64,000 nucleotides of DNA from Psychrobacter aquaticus CMS 56 (GCF_000471625.1 NZ_AUSW01000035.1:248001-312000); one strand, 5' to 3'. Positions 18,101 to 25,794 are shown, counted from the first letter of the stretch. Notes: generated by a model not told the origin, from the sequence alone. Program-made: numbers and translations.

Positions 18101-19419
18101 GCGATGACGATGGTGTGACCATTCGTGTGCCACTTGCTGCATTACCGCAGTTAGATGCGATTGAGCTGCTTTGGGGCGTACCCGGTTGGCGCTTTGAGCT
18201 GGTATTGCAATTACTCAAGTCATTACCAAAAGATATTCGCCGTCAGATTGTACCGATTCCTGACACTGCCGATAGCTTGTTTGACGAGTTACAGCCTGCT
18301 GTTGGCCAGGGGTTGCTAAAACAATTGTGCCAAGCGCTAAACCGTCGCGGCATCATATTAGTGACGCCAGAGAATTTTAATCCAGCTACGATTGATCGTT
18401 ATTTGCAGCCTCAAATCTGTGTGGTCGATGATAAAAACCGTATTATCGAAAAAGGCCGTGATTTGCAGACGCTACAGATTCGTCATGCCTCAGAGACCAG
18501 TCAAGCGGTAAATGAGCAGCAAGGGGTACACACAGAATTTCCTGAGCATTTTGCCTTTAGTAAAAACCATCATAGCGCAGGCGTGGTGATGAAGCAGTTT
18601 GCGGCGCTCGTCGCTGATGAGGCAGGCGAAGCGGTATCGATTCATCAATATACGGACGTTAATGCAGCATTACAAGCGCACCGAATCGGTGTCTTAACCT
18701 TAATAAAAAGCAAGCTTGGTGCCAAGAAAAAACAGCTAACCAGTCAAATTGACAATATATTCAAGCTGGCATTTGCGCCACTCGGTGATATGGAAAAGCT
18801 TAAAACCATCGTCATTGATGCGGCATTAGATGCGGCGCTTGAAGAACACTATGTATTGTTTGATCACAGTATGGATTTGCCTGAAAGCGCTGATAGCATT
18901 GCCGTTGGTCTGGCTGAAGAATTGCCTTTTACCCCAGCGGAGTATGAGCAAACTTTGGAAGTAGTGGCTGGCAACTTCTTATTGACGGGACAAAGTGTGA
19001 TAAAAACGCTCAAAAACGTCTATACCCGCTGGCAGCGTATCCGCCAAGGGTTATTGATGCTTGATCGTGAGATATTCGGTGAATCTATCGAAGATATCGA
19101 AGATCAGCTAGAAGATCTGCATTTGGCTGATTTTGTTTATCGGATGGATTATAGCCACTGGCAACAGTATCCGCGTTATCTTGAAGCACTAGAGATACGT
19201 CTTGAGCGCCTCGAGCACAATTTGGATGCTGACCTTGATGGTGTCTATGCGTTGGATTTACATATGGAGCGGCTGGCAGGGCGTGCGGACAAAGAAGCCA
19301 TCAGTGAGTATCGCTGGATGGTGGAGGAGTACCGTATTCAATTATTTGCGCAACCGATGAAAACTCGTATGGCGGTATCGCCGAAACGTCTGAGTAAAGT
19401 GTGGGATAAGGTGGGTTAA
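15112..19419 (+). CDS. hrpA: ATP-dependent RNA helicase HrpA
   Basis: Large DEAH-box helicase of 1435 residues. After a charged, low-complexity N-terminal tail of about 130 residues come Walker A GETGSGKTTQ (about residue 155), the DEAH box (about 252), SATLD, and the second RecA domain with NVAETALTVPGIRYVIDLG and QRKGRCGR (about 475). The HrpA-type C-terminal extension follows (DUF3418-like region ending near the stop). HrpA of Escherichia coli is about 1300 residues; the extra length is in the N-terminal tail and a Lys/Ser-rich insertion near residues 560-580. HrpA proteins have been linked to mRNA processing and rescue of stalled ribosomes. Single gene with a terminator. Confidence 0.93.
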   Translation: MPNTSKNNTLNKSTTADNHDTNKSTLQDYEHSVIEPNNERISSIDDTTDLPVLAKDSYLLSRLERELARAAVSSKKSKDNSDNNVGKSDKADDVLTKKRAQYDKIKTRSQQAVQARMDSIPSDLPAKLNLDLPVSQRAEDLVQAIIDNQVIIVAGETGSGKTTQLPKLAMLAGRGITGQIGHTQPRRLAARSVANRIAEELGEQLGNTVSFKIRFNEQGTAQSVVKLMTDGILLAELGHDRFLSKYDTIIIDEAHERSLNIDFIMGYLKKLLPKRPDLKVIITSATLDTKRFSEYFSRYDTKLKRQVPAPIFNVEGRSFPVEVRYRPLTDEPVTSSDDDSYDDFEENLPRAVVAAVEECFSDAQNKGHADQADILIFAATEAEIRELQEVLERHGPKHTEVLPLFARQTYEEQQRIFQPSGRGRRIVIATNVAETALTVPGIRYVIDLGFARISRYSYRSRVQRLPIEAISQAAANQRKGRCGRVAPGVCIRLYSEEDFSGRPEFTEPEILRTNLASVILQMANLRLGSVDDFEFIEPPDSRLVTDGHKLLDELGAITVKSESAPVNQTSKPKSKKGLDHLSLTATGQKMARMPIDPRLARMLVAGSDFDCIREMLIVVAALAVQDPRERPANKRTQADQKHAIFRQDDSDFLFYLSLWKALFEKDEDGNKLSGNQRKQFAKKNYLSFPRVREWHQTHRQLVQMVTELNLTDVNEVKIADKGTDKSTSIENVTSDPTAIDDEELRAVKYANLHRALLTGLLSIIAHKTENRGEYLAARQQKAKIFPASTVFKQIPPWVMAFEMVETSQVFMRTVAKIEPEWIISAAGNLLKYHYFEPHWSKKTGRVKAYAQISLFGLIIISKQLTNYEQVNLSESREIFIRDGLVTGNLGRQAPFLQHNMDKIADIERIEDKLRRRDLLVDEESLYQFYDKKIPEHIASRKAFEDWRAEVEKTDTKHLFFTDDDVLNSQAPTTGDFPEVWKLGDLKLPLRYVFDPASDDDGVTIRVPLAALPQLDAIELLWGVPGWRFELVLQLLKSLPKDIRRQIVPIPDTADSLFDELQPAVGQGLLKQLCQALNRRGIILVTPENFNPATIDRYLQPQICVVDDKNRIIEKGRDLQTLQIRHASETSQAVNEQQGVHTEFPEHFAFSKNHHSAGVVMKQFAALVADEAGEAVSIHQYTDVNAALQAHRIGVLTLIKSKLGAKKKQLTSQIDNIFKLAFAPLGDMEKLKTIVIDAALDAALEEHYVLFDHSMDLPESADSIAVGLAEELPFTPAEYEQTLEVVAGNFLLTGQSVIKTLKNVYTRWQRIRQGLLMLDREIFGESIEDIEDQLEDLHLADFVYRMDYSHWQQYPRYLEALEIRLERLEHNLDADLDGVYALDLHMERLAGRADKEAISEYRWMVEEYRIQLFAQPMKTRMAVSPKRLSKVWDKVG

Positions 19420-19444
19420 AATCAGAAAGTATTTTTGATTTTTT

Positions 19445-19478
19445 AGGCTGGATTGGTAATTACTAATCCAGCCTTTTT
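19445..19478 (+). terminator. Intrinsic terminator after hrpA
   Basis: A 15-base arm AGGCTGGATTGGTAA pairs with TTACTAATCCAGCCT (one G-T pair) and is followed by five T residues. Confidence 0.85.
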
Positions 19479-19554
19479 ATTTGAAAAAATTAAGGCGGGT
19501 TTGATATTCATAAATAGTCTCTGTCAGTGTCATGTTTGAATGTTCCAACATGCC

Positions 19555-19884
19555 CTAATGACTGATTTTTTCTGTCAGCACACCCACGCTATAGAATATA
19601 AATGCAATCGCGGTGAGCGCCACGATAAATGGCGTAAATATCCAAATGACAATATTAATCAACATCGAAAGTAATAAGCCATTAAATAATACATTTTTTG
19701 ATGTGAAAAAATCTGTCATCGTATCGATGGCACGCTTAGCAATGGGAAATAATAAAGTGCTGAGTGCCAGCATATAAAGATATTTGCTAAAGCTTGGATC
19801 ACTCATAACCACCATAAAATAAAAAACCAAGAAAAAAGTGACACCTAATGCCCAGCATTTGAGAGTGTAGCTTAAATACATCAT
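19555..19884 (-). CDS. Small hypothetical membrane protein
   Basis: A 109-residue protein with three or four hydrophobic segments (about residues 8-28, 37-50, 68-84 and 85-102), so probably an inner-membrane protein. The start ATG follows GGAGG at seven bases, a strong ribosome site. An ATGATG double start exists; the first is better spaced. I do not recognise the family, and there is no clear functional neighbour. It belongs to a patch of accessory-looking genes from 19.5 to 21.9 kb. Confidence 0.65.
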   Translation of the reverse strand: MMYLSYTLKCWALGVTFFLVFYFMVVMSDPSFSKYLYMLALSTLLFPIAKRAIDTMTDFFTSKNVLFNGLLLSMLINIVIWIFTPFIVALTAIAFIFYSVGVLTEKISH

Positions 19885-20211
19885 GTTGGTTCCTCCATAG
19901 TTCTTCTTATGAGCGTGCCTAGAAAAAAGAGTATCTCATTATATTCAAAATAACGAATATTATATATGTTATAATATGAATTTATGCATTAAGTCAACTA
20001 TTTTTTTCTTTTTATCCTTATCATGGCTAACGACAATCAACAGAACGTACCATCGAGACATTAATAGCTATACTATTTATAAAAATGTGACTAGCACTGA
20101 GTTAGGAAAAAAAGACAATAAAAAATCCAGTGTCAGACGTTTTATGCAAACATCTAACACTGGATTTATGGTGCCTTTAGCCTAAAACGAATAGACTGGG
20201 CAAGTGGCTGA
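19885..20211. other. AT-rich intergenic region between the small membrane protein and the repeat protein
   Basis: About 330 bases with no supported gene, apart from the terminator at 20120-20167. An open plus-strand frame at 19976-20185 has no ribosome site and its end reads through that hairpin, so it is not called. Confidence 0.45.
20120..20167 (-). terminator. Terminator of the repeat-protein gene
   Basis: AAATCCAGTGTCAGACGTTT and AAACATCTAACACTGGATTT form a 20-base stem with two G-T type pairs. On the minus strand it is followed by a run of T (plus-strand A tract 20120-20125). It lies about 45 bases beyond the stop of the gene at 20212-21069. Confidence 0.8.
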
Positions 20212-21069
20212 TTAGCTTTCTAATTGATCGATCATACCTTGGTATTTTTCTTTTTTATCGACAAGCTTACTGCGTTCTTCTTTTGCATTAGGTACTGATT
20301 CTTCAGAATCTTCTACCTTTTTATCAAAGGCCTCTAATTCAGCATCTACGCCAACTAAGAGTTTATTTAATAGTAATGCAACTGCTTTTTCAGAAACCCC
20401 ATGAGTCATACCAGAAGCTTCAGACTTAAGATCGTCTTTAAGCTTAGCAGCCCATTGGTAAATATTGGCTACTGTGGCACTGTACTTGTCATCTTTGTCA
20501 GACTTATCGCTGTCTGATCTATCATCATTAGAGTTGTCACTATCGGATGACTTATCAGACTTATTGTCGTCAGACTTATCGCTTTTATCAGACATAAAGT
20601 CATCTTTGAGTTTAGTAGCCCACTGATAGATATTGGCTATCGTCACGCTTTTATCAGACTTGTCATCTTTATCAGACTTGTCATCTTTATCAGACTTGTC
20701 ATCTTTATCAGACTTGTCGTCTTTATCAGACGTGTCGTCTTTATCAGACGTGTCGTCTTTATCAGACTTGTCATCTTTATCAGACTTGTCATCTTTATCA
20801 GACTTGTCATCTTTATCAGACGTGTCGTCTTTATCAGACGTGTCGTCTTTATCAGACGTGTCGTCTTTATCAGACGTGTCATCTTTATCAGACGTGTCGT
20901 CTTTATTAGACTTATCGTCTTTATTAGACTTATCGTCTTGATGATCAGAATGTTCGTCATCAGAAATGACATCATCACCCTTTAAGACTTCTACAGATGT
21001 GACAGGACTGTTTTTACGAGTTTCTGGTGAGTCATTTTCTACGTTATTATTAGGGGAGTTGTTTGACAT
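20212..21069 (-). CDS. Asp/Lys/Ser-rich repeat protein with two copies of an ANIYQWA motif
   Basis: A 285-residue, extremely hydrophilic protein that I cannot assign to a family. Residues 45-140 are sixteen perfect or near-perfect copies of a six-residue unit DD(K/T)S(D/N)K. Two copies of ANIYQWA(T/A)KLKDD lie at about 145-157 and 201-213, on either side of another Asp/Ser-rich linker. The C-terminal 70 residues contain a hydrophobic helix (about 229-241) and a charged coiled-coil-like tail. No signal peptide or membrane segment is seen. The start is preceded by AAAGGG at about ten bases. The repeat could be a flexible spacer or cation-binding tract; that is speculation. Confidence 0.75.
   Translation of the reverse strand: MSNNSPNNNVENDSPETRKNSPVTSVEVLKGDDVISDDEHSDHQDDKSNKDDKSNKDDTSDKDDTSDKDDTSDKDDTSDKDDTSDKDDKSDKDDKSDKDDKSDKDDTSDKDDTSDKDDKSDKDDKSDKDDKSDKDDKSDKSVTIANIYQWATKLKDDFMSDKSDKSDDNKSDKSSDSDNSNDDRSDSDKSDKDDKYSATVANIYQWAAKLKDDLKSEASGMTHGVSEKAVALLLNKLLVGVDAELEAFDKKVEDSEESVPNAKEERSKLVDKKEKYQGMIDQLES
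20650..20937 (-). repeat. Tandem array of sixteen 18-bp units inside the repeat-protein gene
   Basis: The 288 bases encode residues 45-140 of the protein at 20212-21069. Each unit reads close to TCATCTTTATCAGACTTG on the plus strand, with only a few positions varying (A/G, T/G). Because the unit is a multiple of three, copy-number change would keep the frame. Two other frames also stay open over the array for the same reason. Confidence 0.95.
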
Positions 21070-21439
21070 GGTTTATAGCCCTTTTTAAATTATTCATTGA
21101 AAGATATCAATACTCGATATTAAGCTAGTCACTTCTTTTATTCAGTATCTTAATGTAAATAAAGGGCCTGAGATCTTGGGTTTTCAACCGTTATACTCGA
21201 TAAATCAAATTTTATAACGGCTATGACAACCCCTATAAGGTTATATACAGTAGTTATCATTCATCGATAAAGCCTTTATCGTTAAGGGTTGTAGAGAACT
21301 GCTGCTTTACAGTGGTATAAATCGTAATAGTCGTTTTACTCAAAATCGGGCTTGTGACCTTTCTTAACAGGATTGAGATAAAAGTCGAGTAACCCCTATG
21401 CTAAAATTCTTGAATTCCATCATAGCTACGAGGTGTCAT
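21070..21439. other. Divergent intergenic region with a compact palindrome
   Basis: About 370 bases between the repeat-protein start and the LprI-like gene, with no supported gene. At 21265-21281 it has CGATAAAG and CTTTATCG around a single C, a perfect 8-bp dyad that could be an operator or a small stem. It could serve either gene. Confidence 0.4.
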
Positions 21440-21838
21440 ATGCAATTGATTAAAAATAATTTGAAAAAAATGTCTGGTATTGCACTGTTTTCAGTTGGAC
21501 TATTCGCTACTGCGCAAGCATCAGCAGCCAATGCCTGCGACAATGCTTATACGCAGGCAGATATGAATAAATGCACAGCAACTGAATTGTCAGCTGAAGA
21601 CAAGAAACTGAATCGTTCATACAGTGATCTACAGCGTCTATTAAATAGCAGTGAGAAAAAGCAGTTAAAGACAGTGCAACTAGCATGGATTGACTTTAGA
21701 GACAAAGCCTGTAAATTTTCTGCTCGCAATTTTACTGGTGGCAGTGCCTACTCAATGGCGCTCAATGGCTGTTTAACAACGTATACACATCAACGACGCG
21801 TGCAGCTTGATGAAGAAATTCAGAATCTTAAAAAGTAG
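21440..21838 (+). CDS. LprI-like (DUF1311) secreted protein
   Basis: A 132-residue protein with a clear signal peptide: a lysine-rich start, a hydrophobic core ending ATAQASA, and mature sequence from about residue 26. The mature part has ACDNAYTQADMNKC, the KLNRSYSDLQRLL helix and WIDFRDKACKF, in the order typical of DUF1311 domains, some of which (LprI) inhibit lysozyme. Four cysteines are placed as in the family, so disulfides in the periplasm are likely. I prefer the ATG at 21440, which follows GAGG, over the one at 21398, because it gives a normal signal peptide. Confidence 0.8.
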   Translation: MQLIKNNLKKMSGIALFSVGLFATAQASAANACDNAYTQADMNKCTATELSAEDKKLNRSYSDLQRLLNSSEKKQLKTVQLAWIDFRDKACKFSARNFTGGSAYSMALNGCLTTYTHQRRVQLDEEIQNLKK

Positions 21839-21908
21839 AGACATAGAACATAGCTAATAAAAAGGTTCAGTATAAACACAGGTCAGTCAGCAAGAGTACA
21901 CCATGTTA

Positions 21909-22370
21909 TTAAGCGATTTTGGGTTCTGATTTGCTACTAGAATGAATAAAATAAAGGGCAATAGCGAGACAGATTAAAGCACTGATACGACTACCAGATA
22001 AGCTGATTGCTTCATTGCCCAACCAACCAAAGTTATCGATTAACACGCTCATACTCAGTTGCCCAAAAATAACGGCTACAGTTGCTACTGCCGTACCAAT
22101 ACGTTGTACTGCAACCACCATAATGACAATATAAGGAACGCCGCACAATGCGCCCAAAAGCTGCCACTTGGGCACATCCATCAAGGTAACAGGATGATTT
22201 GGTTCAAAGAAGAAGATAAGTAAGGCTGTCACGACAGCGCCCACAGAAAAGGTTAAAAAAGCACTTTTGAACACGCCCACGTTGCCGCCAAGGCGACCAT
22301 TTAATGCTGCTTGAACGCTCAAAGTAGCGCCGCCAATTATTGCTAATATAATCATCAAAAAAAGCGTCAT
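21909..22370 (-). CDS. DUF606 (YdcZ-type) small DMT-superfamily transporter, second of a pair
   Basis: A 153-residue inner-membrane protein with five hydrophobic segments, of the DUF606/YdcZ branch of the drug/metabolite transporter superfamily. GGATLSVQAALNGRLG and the GALCGVPYIVIMV segment are typical. It is the second gene of a pair; the first ends six bases upstream. DUF606 proteins often occur as two adjacent five-span copies or as a fusion, and the pair probably assembles together. The substrate is unknown. Confidence 0.8.
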   Translation of the reverse strand: MTLFLMIILAIIGGATLSVQAALNGRLGGNVGVFKSAFLTFSVGAVVTALLIFFFEPNHPVTLMDVPKWQLLGALCGVPYIVIMVVAVQRIGTAVATVAVIFGQLSMSVLIDNFGWLGNEAISLSGSRISALICLAIALYFIHSSSKSEPKIA

Positions 22371-22375
22371 TTATT

Positions 22376-22810
22376 TTACCCCTTTGCCATGAAAAACAGT
22401 GCTGCAATAATAAACAACAAAGCAATAATTCTTCTCTTGTCTATTTTTCTTTCCGTAGTACCAAATAGCCCGTAGTGATCTATTATCAAACTCTTAGATA
22501 CCTGCCCAGCAAGTATGCCAATCATGGTCATCGCCACCCCAATGACAGGAGTCACCACCGTCAATATCACAACGTAAATAGGGCCTAAAACACCACCCAC
22601 GAGCAATAAAGGCGGCTGTGAGAAGAACGAAGGGCTGTCTCGTGGACTAAAAAACAACATTAAAAAGAATGTCAGTGCTGCACCTACACCAAAAATACTC
22701 AGTGTCGCCCACAGCTCACCAACCTGACTCCCTAAGGGTCCAAGTAGTCCCGCTTCTACAGATAAACCCATGCCGCCTAAAACGACAATAAGCACTAATA
22801 ATATTTGCAT
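22376..22810 (-). CDS. DUF606 (YdcZ-type) small DMT-superfamily transporter, first of a pair
   Basis: A 144-residue inner-membrane protein with five hydrophobic segments and the DUF606 landmarks GGMGLSVEAGLLGPLG and GGVLGPIYVVIL. The ATG at 22810 follows AAGGA at good spacing; an in-frame ATG at 22831 lacks one. It is paralogous to the gene just downstream on the same strand, and the two are likely cotranscribed. They face a LysR regulator divergently, across about 100 bases. Confidence 0.78.
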   Translation of the reverse strand: MQILLVLIVVLGGMGLSVEAGLLGPLGSQVGELWATLSIFGVGAALTFFLMLFFSPRDSPSFFSQPPLLLVGGVLGPIYVVILTVVTPVIGVAMTMIGILAGQVSKSLIIDHYGLFGTTERKIDKRRIIALLFIIAALFFMAKG

Positions 22811-22871
22811 GAAAAAATCCTTAATGAGCAATAGCGTGTAGTCTACAGCAGCTTATCCCCACAAAAAACGC

Positions 22872-22877
22872 TATAAT
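22872..22877 (+). promoter_or_regulatory. Possible -10 box of the LysR gene
   Basis: TATAAT, about 30 bases upstream of the LysR start at 22908. No good -35 box was seen. Confidence 0.35.
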
Positions 22878-22891
22878 ATGGAAATGACCTT

Positions 22892-22904
22892 TGCATAAGT
22901 TGCA
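22892..22904. promoter_or_regulatory. Possible LysR-type binding site (T-N11-A)
   Basis: TGCATAAGTTGCA is a T-N11-A dyad, the core shape of LysR-family sites. It lies between the divergent LysR gene and the DUF606 pair, just before the LysR start codon. This fits autoregulation but is a motif match only. Confidence 0.35.
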
Positions 22905-22907
22905 CAA

Positions 22908-23843
22908 ATGAATACGGTAGATAGCATCAGCATAAAAACCTTACTTTTTTATATCAATGTTTTTAATGCTCAGAGTTTTTCGGTGGTGGCTCGAAAAGAA
23001 GGCGTGTCGGCCTCTAAAGTGTCCCGTATTATCAAGCAATTAGAAGACTCGTTGGGGCAACAGCTTTTTTATCGTAATACCCGTGCCGTTATCCCAACTG
23101 AAGCGGGTCGCGTATTTATGATCTATGCACAGTCCATTACCGAAAGCATGGACGCGGCAAAAAAGGAGTTGCAAGATAGGACATTAGAGCCGGGTGGGTT
23201 ACTAAGAATCAATGCTCCCGTATTTTTTGGACAACGACATATCGCGCCTTGGTTGCCAGAGCTTAGTGCGCAGTATCCCAAATTACAGCTAGACTTGACG
23301 TTGACTGATGACTTTATTGACCCTCATCATGATGCGACAGACGTTATTTTTAGAATTGGAACTTTGAATGACTCGGCCTTTCATGCACGTATTTTTGGTG
23401 AGCAAACTTATCATCTTGCCGCCGCTCCAGAGTACATAAACAAACACGGTAAACCGCAAACGCCCGCAGATTTGATCCATCATAAAGGGTTGGTATATAA
23501 AGGTTCGTCGGGCCCAAATCGTTGGCTGTTTAAGACAAAAAACGAAGACTGGATTTCTTGCTTGGCGCCTGCCTTACTTATGTCCAATAATGCAGAATCC
23601 TTATTGGTATCCGCCCTAAAAGGCATGGGTATTGTCCTATTCCCTGATTGGCTAATTGGCGATCACTTAAAAGACGGTACATTAGTGAAATTACTGCCCA
23701 ACTATAATACCGCCGTGAAAACAACGCCCCAACATATAGCTGCTATCTATCCCAACACTCGTCATGTTTCACTAAATGTTAGAACGTTGATTGATTACTT
23801 TGCCAAAGTGTATGGAAATCCGCTTTATTGGCAGCTGCATTGA
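22908..23843 (+). CDS. LysR-family transcription regulator
   Basis: A 311-residue regulator with an N-terminal winged helix-turn-helix (about residues 10-68: FSVVARKEGVSASKVSRIIKQLED) and a C-terminal substrate-binding domain. The HTH and the RNTRAVIPTEAGRVF segment place it in the CrgA-like LysR branch. It is divergent from the DUF606 transporter pair, so it is likely to control that pair and itself. The effector is unknown. Confidence 0.88.
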   Translation: MNTVDSISIKTLLFYINVFNAQSFSVVARKEGVSASKVSRIIKQLEDSLGQQLFYRNTRAVIPTEAGRVFMIYAQSITESMDAAKKELQDRTLEPGGLLRINAPVFFGQRHIAPWLPELSAQYPKLQLDLTLTDDFIDPHHDATDVIFRIGTLNDSAFHARIFGEQTYHLAAAPEYINKHGKPQTPADLIHHKGLVYKGSSGPNRWLFKTKNEDWISCLAPALLMSNNAESLLVSALKGMGIVLFPDWLIGDHLKDGTLVKLLPNYNTAVKTTPQHIAAIYPNTRHVSLNVRTLIDYFAKVYGNPLYWQLH

Positions 23844-24172
23844 GGACTCGTCGTTTAAATACAATAAACAGTCATACGCTACTTGCAGAGCCTAATATAA
23901 AAACAAGTCACTTGTTTAGTAGGGCGATTAGCATTAGCAATACCTATTAGTGTTACTTCAATATGCTTGATAAAGAATAAAAATTCGTTAAGACTGTTTG
24001 AATCGGTTTTTTAGGTTATAGCTAGTAGAGAGTGGTCACTATTGATCATAAACAACTAAATAATGTAAATAGGTTTTATAAAATGCTTAAATGCAGAATG
24101 AGTTAGCCTTGTCTTGATCAATTATTTGATACGTTATTTAATTAAATTTTAGCCAAGCCACGGGGGAGTTTT
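23844..24172. other. Intergenic region upstream of the BLUF gene
   Basis: About 330 AT-rich bases without a gene. At 23901-23917 there is a perfect 8-bp dyad, AAACAAGT and ACTTGTTT, around a single C. It is followed by no T run, so it looks more like an operator than a terminator. Confidence 0.4.
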
Positions 24173-24682
24173 ATGGAGCAGTCTGAGCTTTTCGCAAAAG
24201 GAGACTCAAATATGCCTCAAGGCGAGCATATTATTTTACGTTTGACTTATGTTAGCCGTCATAACGCAAGTAACAAAAATGTGGAAGTGACTCGTATCCT
24301 TGCACAAGCACATAGAAATAATCAGAGCAATGGTGTTACTGGTGCTTTAGTAATCAGTGAAGACTATTTTCTCCAAAGTATTGAAGGTCCAAGACCTGTT
24401 ATTAATGAGTTGTTGAGAAAGTTGTTTAAAGATGAAAGGCATTTTTCGTTACAAGTTATAGAATGCACTGAAGTTAAACAGCGACGCTGGGGTAAATGGT
24501 CAATGAAGCATCTAAGTCTTAGCGATCAGGATAGAGAATACGTGCGTAAGTTTTCGGTAGGCACTAACTTTGATCCTTATCTAATAAATAGCGCACAAAT
24601 CATAGAGTTTATTGAGATATTATCAAGAATTGAAGAGGAAAGAGAAAAGCATAAGTCTGCAACAAAACATCGTAGTTTTTGA
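24173..24682 (+). CDS. Short BLUF-domain blue-light photoreceptor, BlsA-like
   Basis: A 169-residue protein made of a BLUF domain (FAD-binding, blue-light sensing) and a short C-terminal tail, with no output domain. Using 1 as the first Met, the key residues fall at Tyr26, Asn50, Gln68, Trp109 and Met111. Those spacings are the same as Tyr21, Asn45, Gln63, Trp104 and Met106 of AppA, so a light-active flavin site is expected. Family members of this size, such as BlsA of Acinetobacter, act by binding other proteins. Two starts are possible: ATG at 24173 after GGGGGAG, and ATG at 24212 (codon 14) after AAGGAG. Confidence 0.9.
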   Translation: MEQSELFAKGDSNMPQGEHIILRLTYVSRHNASNKNVEVTRILAQAHRNNQSNGVTGALVISEDYFLQSIEGPRPVINELLRKLFKDERHFSLQVIECTEVKQRRWGKWSMKHLSLSDQDREYVRKFSVGTNFDPYLINSAQIIEFIEILSRIEEEREKHKSATKHRSF

Positions 24683-24775
24683 TAAGGCAGTTTGACTGAA
24701 TGTTGTTGATAAGGGTGAATTGTCGTTTATTGCAAGGGCAATAGACAAAACTGTTGTTGTCGAGTATTAGTCGGT

Positions 24776-25714
24776 CTACATTATTTTTTTAGTTGCTGCT
24801 ATCGGTACTTTTTTATTTAAAATAAACACCAAAACAGCGCCTAAGATGACTGCGCTTGCTACAACGAACCGCATCGTTAATGGCTCAGATAAAAATACCA
24901 CGCCGAGTGTCGCTGCAAGCACGGGCACACACAGTTGTACAACGGCAGCTTGTGTGGTTTTTAATAAAGGCATTGCGGTATACCAAATACTGTAGCCCAT
25001 GCCAGAGGCGATCGCCCCTGACACAGATGCTAGTACTATTCCCTTGGTTGTTATATGGTCTAAACTGAAATTATTGATGGCTACATCACCCAGATAAATT
25101 CCTACAAATGCCAGTATCGGAATCGCTGTTAGACTTCTAATAAAATTAAAACCTGTGGCTCGTAGCGGTGACACGCACGATTTACCGCGTATACTGTACA
25201 CGCCCCAAGCCACACCACTCATGGCCATGAGTGTCGCAGCCATCAGTGAAGGGACAGCGGCTGAAGGTAGCATTAGATAAATAAATCCTATTACTGCTAC
25301 GATAAATGCCATCCATTGTAAGGCGCTTAATTGCTCTTTTTTGTAAATACCCCAACCAATCATAGTGAGCTGAACAGCTGAAAATAGAATCAACGCGCCT
25401 GTGCCAGTGTCAAGTGCCACATAAGCAATCGAAAAGCACAATGCATAAACTACCAAGCTGCTGCTGCTCAACCAGCTGCCTTTATCGTTTAAAATGGCCT
25501 CCGTCGAGATGATACTACCAAGCTCTGCTGCTTGACGCCGTAAGTGGTAAGTATGGATTGTCATGATAATACCCAGACAGGCGGCAGCACTTAAGAGCCG
25601 AATGATGGTAAAGCTCCATGCATCTATATACCCCTCTGCCAATGCCATTCTACAAAACAAAGAGTTCGCGGCAAATGCAACCAATGCAATGACGGTATAA
25701 AGCGTGGCTTTCAA
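24776..25714 (-). CDS. EamA-family transporter (DMT superfamily)
   Basis: A 312-residue inner-membrane protein with about ten hydrophobic segments arranged as two EamA repeats (about residues 1-150 and 160-305). Family-like stretches include SLFCRMALAEGYIDAWSFT and the second-repeat end SEPLTMRFVVASAVILGAVL. EamA proteins export amino acids or other metabolites; the substrate cannot be read here. It is a single gene, divergent from the DUF421 gene. Confidence 0.82.
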   Translation of the reverse strand: MKATLYTVIALVAFAANSLFCRMALAEGYIDAWSFTIIRLLSAAACLGIIMTIHTYHLRRQAAELGSIISTEAILNDKGSWLSSSSLVVYALCFSIAYVALDTGTGALILFSAVQLTMIGWGIYKKEQLSALQWMAFIVAVIGFIYLMLPSAAVPSLMAATLMAMSGVAWGVYSIRGKSCVSPLRATGFNFIRSLTAIPILAFVGIYLGDVAINNFSLDHITTKGIVLASVSGAIASGMGYSIWYTAMPLLKTTQAAVVQLCVPVLAATLGVVFLSEPLTMRFVVASAVILGAVLVFILNKKVPIAATKKIM

Positions 25715-25794
25715 AATAATTCCTACAATTGGTAAGTGAGTTTTCGCATAAAATACGCGAACTTTTTCTTAAATGATACATAGGAAACAAAAAT

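Noticed and set aside
19976-20185. Open frame of 69 codons with a hydrophobic start
   Set aside because: No ribosome site, and its last third reads through the terminator hairpin of the minus-strand gene.
20633-20941. Open plus-strand frame made of SLSDLS repeats
   Set aside because: It exists only because the 18-bp array stays open in several frames. It has no ribosome site, and the minus-strand frame has a start, unique flanks and a terminator.
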